Shown here piece after piece: positions 1-4,944 of a DNA stretch of 8,139 bases. Within the stretch, counting starts at the first letter, position 1, and the number at the start of each line of letters is the position of its first letter. Source of the DNA: Candidatus Tectimicrobiota bacterium (GTDB lineage Bacteria; UBA8248); NCBI GenBank assembly GCA_016184445.1, contig JACPCT010000271.1, forward strand, positions 1 to 8,139, in the 5' to 3' direction. Under the pieces are notes generated by a model. That model was not told the DNA's origin, searched no databases, and worked only from the letters and a program-made list of their open reading frames with translations. A program made the translations under genes and the position numbers.

Positions 1-161
1 TGCCGCTCCAGGGCGTGGAGGATGGGGTAGAGCGTCCCCGGCCCCACGCGGTAGCCGTGCCGGGCGAGCTCCTCCATCAGGGCGGCCCCCCACACGGGGG
101 CTTCATCCGCGTGGAAAAGGATGTGGACCCGGATGAACCCCAGGAACAGCTCGCGCAGCAT
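1..161 (-). CDS. PadR-family transcriptional regulator, N-terminal part (runs off the window)
   Basis: The reverse strand from 161 to 1 encodes 53 codons and two further bases without a stop, starting MLRELFLGFIRVHIL and ending PGTLYPILHALER. The segment at about residues 40-52 (GPGTLYPILHALER) is the hallmark recognition-helix and wing region of PadR winged-helix repressors. Residues 5-36 match the first helices, where a hydrophobic helix is followed by a W/Y-G-x-x-L-x-x-E-L stretch. PadR proteins bind DNA as dimers, usually repress their own gene and neighbours, and are released by small ligands such as phenolic acids or drugs; the ligand here cannot be told. ATG at 161 is chosen because AGGTG lies just upstream and the homology begins at once. 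A GTG two codons earlier is possible. The gene follows the DUF169 gene on the same strand with a 60-base gap holding a palindrome that is probably its operator. The C-terminal dimerisation part lies outside the window. Confidence 0.87.
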   Translation of the reverse strand, partial: MLRELFLGFIRVHILFHADEAPVWGAALMEELARHGYRVGPGTLYPILHALER

Positions 162-183
162 GGGCACCTGATGTTGATGAGCG

Positions 184-200
184 ATATCGTGTGGCGATAT
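184..200. promoter_or_regulatory. Interrupted palindrome ATATCG-N5-CGATAT, candidate PadR operator
   Basis: Perfect 6-bp arms (184-189 and 195-200) flank the spacer TGTGG. The site is 23-39 bases upstream of the PadR start and is the only AT-rich spot in this stretch of GC-rich DNA. It also contains two direct copies of GCGATAT (181-187 and 194-200). Dyad sites placed just before a padR gene are typical autoregulatory operators. Direct binding by this protein is an inference. No convincing -35/-10 pair was seen, so the palindrome may itself overlap the promoter. Confidence 0.6.
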
Positions 201-221
201 TGAGCCGCGCCCGCGGCCCCG

Positions 222-1073
222 TCAAGGGCCCGGGGCTTCCGCCCGGCCAGGGGGGCCGGGAGCCCCGGGCTCAGGCGCCCCGGGCGGGCCGTCCTCGTCG
301 AGCATCTGGCGGTAGGCCTCGTAGGCGGGCGGGAAGCCGCCGGTGTAGTTCAGCCAGTTGGTGACGGGGTAGCGGGTGGCCCCGGCCTTGTGGGTGGCGT
401 CGAGGCCCTCGAGGATCTCGCCGATGGCCGGGAAGGGGAAGCTGAAGGCCACCTCGTGGTCCTGCACCTGGCCGAAGATGCGGTCCCCCGAGCAGGGGAC
501 GATCATCTGGGGCTCCCCGGTGAGGAAGGGGGCGATGGCCAGGTCGGCGCAGTCGATGCGGCCCCGGAACTCGCTCGTGAGGGTGCCGCCGCGCTTCCAG
601 AGCCAGGCCTGGCCCAGGCGCATGATCTGGGCGCCGTTGCCGTAGATGACGACGGTGTGGGGCTCGAAGGCGGCCCGGCCCAGGGGGCAGGCGATGACGC
701 CCACGTGATCCCCCTCGGGCAGCTGCGGCACGCTGGCCTCGCTCAGGCGCCCGGCCTGGAGGCTCTTGGTGTAGAGCTGGATGCAGAGGTTGCCCTCCTC
801 GTAGTGGGGGAGGCGCCGCTCCAGCCCCAGGGCCATGGCCCCGAGGACGCAGCTGCTGTCCTCGCGCCCCAGGGCCGGCGCCCAGGCGAAGCGGCGGGCC
901 ATGGAGATGGCCTGGCAGGTGGTGAAGCGGTTGCCCAGGTCGCGGAGGGGGCGCTTGGTGCGGGGGGGCACCTCGTCCCAGCTCTTGAGGAAGCGCACCG
1001 CCACCGGGAAGGTGTTGAGCCGGAGGTGGCGGTTGAGGCGCTCCTCGCAGTCGGCCATCCGGGCGGTGTCCAT
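222..1073 (-). CDS. DUF169 family protein (COG2043), function unknown
   Basis: The 283-residue product matches the DUF169 pattern as I recall it: an N-terminal PVAVRFL segment (residues 23-29), TTCQAISMAR (51-60) with a conserved cysteine, EDSSCVLGAMALGL (71-84) with a second cysteine, CIQLYTKSLQAG (97-108), a central GVIACPL (125-131), and IVPCSGDR (191-198) with a third conserved-looking cysteine. There is no signal peptide or membrane segment, so it is probably cytoplasmic. The family has no firmly established reaction; the recurring cysteines suggest metal, cluster or thiol chemistry, which is inference. ATG at 1073 is supported by AGGGAG six bases upstream; Met-6 is a weaker alternative. 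The last 24 or so residues are a Pro/Gly/Ala/Glu tail unlike the folded part, perhaps extra readout of GC-rich DNA. The gene diverges from the transporter operon and precedes padR, so it may belong to either regulon. Confidence 0.85.
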   Translation of the reverse strand: MDTARMADCEERLNRHLRLNTFPVAVRFLKSWDEVPPRTKRPLRDLGNRFTTCQAISMARRFAWAPALGREDSSCVLGAMALGLERRLPHYEEGNLCIQLYTKSLQAGRLSEASVPQLPEGDHVGVIACPLGRAAFEPHTVVIYGNGAQIMRLGQAWLWKRGGTLTSEFRGRIDCADLAIAPFLTGEPQMIVPCSGDRIFGQVQDHEVAFSFPFPAIGEILEGLDATHKAGATRYPVTNWLNYTGGFPPAYEAYRQMLDEDGPPGAPEPGAPGPPGRAEAPGP

Positions 1074-1123
1074 GCGCGCTCCCTGGGCCGGGCGTCCGGG
1101 CCGTGTCTCACGGGACCGGCCCC

Positions 1124-1132
1124 ATCATACCA
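1124..1132 (-). promoter_or_regulatory. Extended -10 promoter candidate for the DUF169 gene
   Basis: Read on the minus strand, the bases are TGGTATGAT: a TG-n extension joined to TATGAT, which matches the TATAAT consensus at five of six positions. It would start RNA near 1117 and leave a leader of about 44 nt before the start codon at 1073. No -35 hexamer is visible at 16-18 bp (GCCGCC lies there), which extended -10 promoters can tolerate. This is motif evidence only. Confidence 0.45.
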
Positions 1133-1150
1133 CTCTTTCCGGGCCGGGCG

Positions 1151-1168
1151 GCCTTCCCGGAGGAAGGC
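1151..1168. repeat. Inverted repeat GCCTTCC-CGGA-GGAAGGC between divergent promoters
   Basis: Perfect 7-bp arms (1151-1157 and 1162-1168) enclose a four-base loop. It sits between the leftward -10 candidate (1124-1132) and the rightward -35 candidate (1172-1177), a natural place for an operator acting on both genes. It could also be a chance hairpin, which is fairly common in DNA this rich in G and C. Confidence 0.4.
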
Positions 1169-1171
1169 GGG

Positions 1172-1200
1172 TTTACTAATCCCCGGGGCCGGTTTAGGAT
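1172..1200 (+). promoter_or_regulatory. Sigma-70-like promoter candidate for the transporter operon
   Basis: TTTACT (1172-1177) and TAGGAT (1195-1200) are separated by exactly 17 bp. Each matches four of six consensus positions. The two hexamers form AT-rich islands in a GC-rich intergenic region, which raises their weight. Transcription would begin near 1207 and give a leader of about 160 nt before the binding-protein gene. No mapped start site supports it. Confidence 0.42.
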
Positions 1201-1302
1201 TCTCGCGGCGGGTCTGGGAGGTCCTGAGGCATTTTCCCGGGTGGGCCTGGCGGTTTCCGCCGCGGCGAGTGCCACCCCCGGCGTTCCGTGCCACAGGAGT
1301 GC

Positions 1303-1354
1303 AAGCCCCCTGCTTCCGGGAGCGCCGCGCGGTGCGCCGGCGGGGGTTTCTTTT
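1303..1354 (+). promoter_or_regulatory. Structured leader with attenuator-like stem and U-rich run before the binding-protein gene
   Basis: AAGCCCCC (1303-1310) can pair with GGGGGTTT (1342-1349) through seven Watson-Crick pairs and one G-U. The enclosed 31 bases can themselves fold (GCT/AGC around 1312-1323; GCGC at 1322-1325 with GCGC at 1334-1337). The strand then runs TTTCTTTT (1347-1354) directly into the Shine-Dalgarno GGAGGT (1355-1360). A GC-rich stem followed by a U-run is the form of an intrinsic terminator. Here, between promoter and first gene, it could act as an attenuator or control access to the ribosome site. No known riboswitch class was recognised. Confidence 0.35.
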
Positions 1355-1367
1355 GGAGGTGGACCCG

Positions 1368-2906
1368 ATGCGTGTTCTCTCGAGGTGGTTCGCGCTGGCG
1401 GCCTGGCTTGCGGCGGCCGCGTGGGGTTTCGCGGGATTGCCTCTGCCGGAGGCCCACGCCGCCCCCGGCGGGGAGCAGGTGCTCCGCGTGCGGGCGGACG
1501 ACGACCTGATCACCATGGACCCGGCCTACGTCGGCAAGCCCTCCGACCACATGCTGGCCATGAACATCTACAGCGGGCTGGTGCGCCTGAAGGCGGGCAC
1601 CCTGGAGGCCGAGCCCGACCTCGCCACCCAGTGGGAACTCTCGCCGGACGGGCGGACCTACACCTTCCACCTGCGCCGCGGGGCGAAGTGGCACAAGGGC
1701 TACGGCGAGGTCACCGCGAAGGACGTCAGGTTCTCGCTCGAGCGCATCAAGGACCCGAAGACGAAGTCGCGCTTCCGGGGCGTGCTCCAGTCGCTCGAGA
1801 AGATTGAGGTGGTGGACGATTATACCATCCGGCTCGTGATCAAGGATCCCTATCCCGCCTTCCTGGTCTCCGTGCTGGCCTTCCGGCCCGGCTGGATCGT
1901 GAGCGAGAAGGCGGTCAAGGAGAAGGGCGCCAAGTTCGGCCAGGACCCGATCGGCTCCGGGCCCTTCATGTTCGAGAAGTGGGTGCGCGGGAGCGAGATC
2001 GTGCTCGCCCGGAACCCGGACGCCTGGGAGAAGGTGCGCCTCGCGAAGGTCGTCCACAAGGTGATCCGCAAGGACGCCGTGGCCAAGCTGGCCATCGAGC
2101 GCGGGGACCTCGACGTGGCCACCCTGCTCGAGGGGGCCTCCATCCAGGAGGTGAAGAAGAACCAGAAGCTGAACATCCTCGCCACGCCCGGCTACGCCAC
2201 CCACTTCATGCAGTTCAACCTGAGGAGGAAGCCCTTCGACGACGTGCGGGTGCGGCGGGCCTTCCTCCACGCCACGGACAAGGAGGCCATCGCCAAGCAC
2301 GTCTTCTTCGGCAACGCCACCGCGCGGCACAACCTCCTGAACCCCCACGTCTTCGGCTACGAGAAGCTGGAGCGCAACTTCTACGACCCCGGGAAGGCCA
2401 AGAAGCTCCTCGCCGAGGCGGGCCACGCGGGCGGCCTCGACGTGAACGTGAACGTCATGCCGGCCGCCCAGTGGCCCCAGGTGGCCGCCGTCCTTCAGGA
2501 GCAGTGGAAGAAGGTGGGCATCCGGGCCAAGATGAACGTGCCCGAGCGGGCCATCTACGACAGCCGCACGCGGGCCGGGCAGTTCGACATCGCCTTCATC
2601 CGCATCACCCGGAGCAACGCCGACCAGTACCTCTACGAGTACTTCTTCAGCAAGAGCCAGCCCTACCCCAACTCCTCGGGCTACGCCCGGGCGGACGGCC
2701 TCCTCCTCAAGGGGCGCCACACCGTGGACGACGCCCAGCGCAAGGGCTTCATCCAGGCGGCCGCCCGGAAGATCTTCGTGGAAGACGTGGTGGGCTTCGC
2801 CATCGTCAACGTGAACTACGTGGTGGCCATGCAGCCCTACGTGAAGGACAACGTGCCCACGTTCCAGGATTCCTTCCCCTGGCGCCAGGTCTGGGTCCAG
2901 AAGTAG
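1368..2906 (+). CDS. ABC transporter substrate-binding protein, family 5 (peptide/nickel/opine type)
   Basis: This 512-residue protein is the periplasmic receptor of a Dpp/Opp-type importer. Residues 1-31 form a Sec signal peptide: MRVLSR, a hydrophobic Ala/Trp/Leu core, and an AHA cleavage site before APGG. Mature features of the SBP_bac_5 fold follow: TMDPAY near 49-54, LSPDGRTYTFHLRRGAKW starting at residue 91, TAKDVRFSLERI soon after, DPIGSGPFMFEKW, and the mid-protein FDDVRVRRAFLHATDKEAI block. Full length is normal for the family. ATG at 1368 has an excellent GGAGGT seven bases upstream. The reading frame is open much further upstream, but that stretch lacks protein-like composition and overlaps the opposite-strand DUF169 gene. 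It is the first gene of an operon with two permeases downstream. The family binds di- and oligopeptides, nickel, opines, glutathione or sugars; the ligand cannot be read from sequence. Confidence 0.95.
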   Translation: MRVLSRWFALAAWLAAAAWGFAGLPLPEAHAAPGGEQVLRVRADDDLITMDPAYVGKPSDHMLAMNIYSGLVRLKAGTLEAEPDLATQWELSPDGRTYTFHLRRGAKWHKGYGEVTAKDVRFSLERIKDPKTKSRFRGVLQSLEKIEVVDDYTIRLVIKDPYPAFLVSVLAFRPGWIVSEKAVKEKGAKFGQDPIGSGPFMFEKWVRGSEIVLARNPDAWEKVRLAKVVHKVIRKDAVAKLAIERGDLDVATLLEGASIQEVKKNQKLNILATPGYATHFMQFNLRRKPFDDVRVRRAFLHATDKEAIAKHVFFGNATARHNLLNPHVFGYEKLERNFYDPGKAKKLLAEAGHAGGLDVNVNVMPAAQWPQVAAVLQEQWKKVGIRAKMNVPERAIYDSRTRAGQFDIAFIRITRSNADQYLYEYFFSKSQPYPNSSGYARADGLLLKGRHTVDDAQRKGFIQAAARKIFVEDVVGFAIVNVNYVVAMQPYVKDNVPTFQDSFPWRQVWVQK

Positions 2907-2913
2907 TCTCTTT

Positions 2914-2947
2914 CGCCCTCCCCCCGCCGCGCGGCGGGGGGAGGGCG
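2914..2947. repeat. Perfect 34-bp palindrome between binding-protein and permease genes
   Basis: The two 17-base halves (2914-2930 and 2931-2947) are exact reverse complements, centred on 2930/2931, and all are G/C except one T-A pair. In RNA they form a very stable hairpin with a CGCG loop, eight bases after the binding-protein stop codon. No U-run follows, so it is not a standard terminator. Such intra-operon hairpins (for example after malE) protect upstream mRNA and make the binding protein more abundant than the permeases. The right arm touches the permease Shine-Dalgarno (2947-2952), so it may also limit permease translation. It may be a copy of a dispersed genomic repeat. Confidence 0.8.
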
Positions 2948-2958
2948 GAGGACGGGCC

Positions 2959-3900
2959 GTGCGCTACGCCATCCAACGCTTCTGGGCCACGCTGCTGACG
3001 CTCGCGGCCGCCTTCGTCATCGTCTTCTTCATCGTTCACCTCGTGCCCGGGGACCCGGCCGCCATCATGCTGTCGGACCTCTCGGCGGACCGGCAGGCGG
3101 TCGAGGACCTGCGCCGCGACCTGGGGCTCGACCGGCCCCTTCCCGGGCAGTTCCTCCGCTACCTGAGCCGCGCCGTCACGGGCGACCTGGGCTTCTCCTA
3201 CCGGAGCCAGCGCCCCGTGATGGGCGAGATCGCGGCCATCTACCACCAGACGCTGCTCCTGGCCTTGGGCGGCATCCTCTTCGCCGTCCTCATCGGGATA
3301 CCGGCTGGCTTCCTCTCGGCGGCCTACCGCAACAGCTGGCTCGACCGCTTCTGCATGATCGGGGCGCTCTCGGGCATCTCGATGCCGGTGTTCTGGCTCG
3401 GCATCCTCCTCATCATCTTCTTCTCGTTCCAGCTGCGCCTGTTCCCGACGATCGGGGTGGGCGACCCCGCCGATCCCCTGGATATGCTCTGGCATCTGGT
3501 GCTTCCCGCCCTCTCGCTGGGGCTGCGGGGGGCGGCACTCATCGCCCGGGTGACCCGATCGAGCTTCCTCGAGATCCTGGGCCAGGACTACATCCGCACG
3601 GGGCGGATGAAGGGGCTCTCCGAGGCGGTGGTGAAGGGCAAGCACGCCTTCCGCAACGCGCTCCTGCCCATCGTCACCGTGATCGGCCTCGACCTGGGCC
3701 AGCTCCTGGGCGGCACCACCGTGACCGAGATCGTTTTCAGCCGGTCGGGCATGGGGACGCTGCTGATCGAGTCCGTGCTCGCGCGCGACTACCCGATGGT
3801 GCAGGGGACCATGCTGGTCTACCTGCTGGTGATCATCCTGGTGAACCTGCTGGCCGACCTCGCCTACGGCCTGGTCGACCCGCGCATCCGCTACGGGTGA
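2959..3900 (+). CDS. ABC transporter permease, DppB/OppB type
   Basis: A 313-residue inner-membrane subunit of the importer. About six membrane segments can be seen: 8-28, 97-119, 131-157, 176-197, 234-258 and 280-305. HLVPGDPA (27-34) after the first segment is typical of DppB/OppB. The cytoplasmic EAA loop that docks with the ATPase spans about 209-238 (DYIRTGRMKGLSEAV... HAFRNALLP). The C-terminus LVDPRIRYG is the family ending. The start is GTG at 2959, with GGAGGA six bases upstream; the next ATG would remove the first membrane segment. It pairs with the following gene to form the translocation pore. Solute specificity is set mainly by the binding protein, so dipeptide, oligopeptide or nickel remain open. 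Confidence 0.96.
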   Translation: MRYAIQRFWATLLTLAAAFVIVFFIVHLVPGDPAAIMLSDLSADRQAVEDLRRDLGLDRPLPGQFLRYLSRAVTGDLGFSYRSQRPVMGEIAAIYHQTLLLALGGILFAVLIGIPAGFLSAAYRNSWLDRFCMIGALSGISMPVFWLGILLIIFFSFQLRLFPTIGVGDPADPLDMLWHLVLPALSLGLRGAALIARVTRSSFLEILGQDYIRTGRMKGLSEAVVKGKHAFRNALLPIVTVIGLDLGQLLGGTTVTEIVFSRSGMGTLLIESVLARDYPMVQGTMLVYLLVIILVNLLADLAYGLVDPRIRYG

Positions 3901-3904
3901 GGCG

Positions 3905-4831
3905 ATGGCGACGGCGAAGGCGGTCCCGCGGGGCACGGAGGAGGAGGGGGGCGGCGGCCTCGCCGCCCGCGGCGGGGCGCTCCGCCTCCTGCTCCACTCC
4001 CCCTCGGCCCTCTTGGGGGTGGCCCTGGTGCTGGCCGTGGTGCTGGCCGCCCTCTTCGCCCCCTGGGTCGCCACCCACGACCCCGCTTCCCAGGTGCTCT
4101 CGGATCAGCTCAAGCCCCCGGGCGCAAAGTACCTCCTCGGCACCGATGAGCTCGGGCGGGACATCTACAGCCGCATCGTGTGGGGCGCCCGCATCTCGCT
4201 GCGGATGGGCATCCTGGCCGTCTCGATCGGCCTCGCCCTGGGGCTGGTGGTGGGCTTCCTCTCGGGCTTCCTGGGGGGCTGGGCCGACATGCTCCTCATG
4301 CGGGTGGTGGACATCCTTCTCTCCTTCCCCCTCTACCTCCTCGCCATCCTGGTGATGGCCATCCTGGGGCCGTCCTTGACCAACGCGATGATCGCGGTGG
4401 GGATCGCCACCTTCCCCCACATCGCGCGCCTGGTGCGGGGGGAGACCCTGGCGGTGAAGGAGAGGGAGTTCGTGGAGGCGGCCCGGGGGCTCGGGGCGGG
4501 CTACTTCCGCCTGGGGGCGGTGCACATCATCCCCCAGATCATGGGGCCGCTGGTGGTGCTCGCCACCTTCCGCGTCGCGACGGCCATCGTGGTGGAGTCG
4601 AGCCTGAGCTTCCTGGGGCTGGGCCCCCCGCCCCCCACCCCCGCCTGGGGGCTCATGATCGCCGAGGGCCAGCAGGTGCTGGAGATCGCCCCCTGGGTCT
4701 CGGCCATCCCGGGGGGGGCCATCATGGTGCTCGTGATGGGTTTCAACCTGGCGGGGGACGCCCTCCGGGACGTGCTGGACCCGCGGCTTAGGGGGGAGTC
4801 CCAGAAGGGCGCCGGGGAGGGCGCGGAGTAG
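3905..4831 (+). CDS. ABC transporter permease, DppC/OppC type
   Basis: The second pore subunit, 308 residues. A hydrophilic, Gly/Glu-rich N-terminus (1-28) leads into the OppC N-terminal segment with a membrane helix at about 36-56. The family signature LGTDELGRDIYSRIVWGARI follows at 78-97. Further membrane segments lie near 100-122, 128-152, 155-175, 212-232 and 266-288. The EAA loop is at about 187-210 (EFVEAARGLGAGY... HIIP). The C-terminal DALRDVLDPRLRG is typical. ATG lies 4 bases after the previous stop, and the purine-rich GGTGAGG overlapping that stop is the only ribosome site, so translation is probably coupled to the upstream permease. The protein ends in a Gly/Glu-rich tail. No ATPase gene follows; the next gene is convergent. 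Confidence 0.96.
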   Translation: MATAKAVPRGTEEEGGGGLAARGGALRLLLHSPSALLGVALVLAVVLAALFAPWVATHDPASQVLSDQLKPPGAKYLLGTDELGRDIYSRIVWGARISLRMGILAVSIGLALGLVVGFLSGFLGGWADMLLMRVVDILLSFPLYLLAILVMAILGPSLTNAMIAVGIATFPHIARLVRGETLAVKEREFVEAARGLGAGYFRLGAVHIIPQIMGPLVVLATFRVATAIVVESSLSFLGLGPPPPTPAWGLMIAEGQQVLEIAPWVSAIPGGAIMVLVMGFNLAGDALRDVLDPRLRGESQKGAGEGAE

Positions 4832-4944
4832 GCTGGCGGGCCATCATGGCGCGGGCGGGTTCGGGTCATCCGCCGACTGGTGGCGGCCTCGCCGGGATGG
4901 GCGGCCGGCACCGCCGAGGCGGCGGCCCGCCTCACCGCGCGGGG
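4832..4944. other. Convergent intergenic gap, no clear terminator
   Basis: This 113-base gap lies between the convergent permease and M28 genes. It holds only weak GC-rich dyads, such as GCCTCG (4886-4891) with CGAGGC (4915-4920). No T-run follows a stem on either strand, so intrinsic termination is not evident, and Rho-dependent ending or overlapping 3' ends is possible. No small gene is convincing here. Confidence 0.5.

Noticed and set aside
390..1367. Upstream extension of the binding-protein frame to position 390 (838 codons in all)
   Set aside because: The extra part overlaps the well-supported DUF169 gene on the other strand, has low-complexity Gly/Ala/Glu/Leu composition, and would bury the clear signal peptide and GGAGGT site at 1355-1370.
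1288..1509. Small 73-codon frame starting in the transporter leader
   Set aside because: It overlaps the start of the binding-protein gene in another frame, and its Cys/Arg/Pro-rich product looks like an out-of-frame reading.
1194..2720. Long open frame of 508 codons on the minus strand
   Set aside because: It mirrors the binding-protein gene and its composition (Val/Leu/Gly/His-rich) is typical of an antisense frame in GC-rich DNA; no motif was recognised.
2806..4074. Minus-strand frame of 422 codons across the permease genes
   Set aside because: It is antisense to two clear permeases, is rich in Arg/Glu/His/Asp, and reads through the intergenic palindrome.
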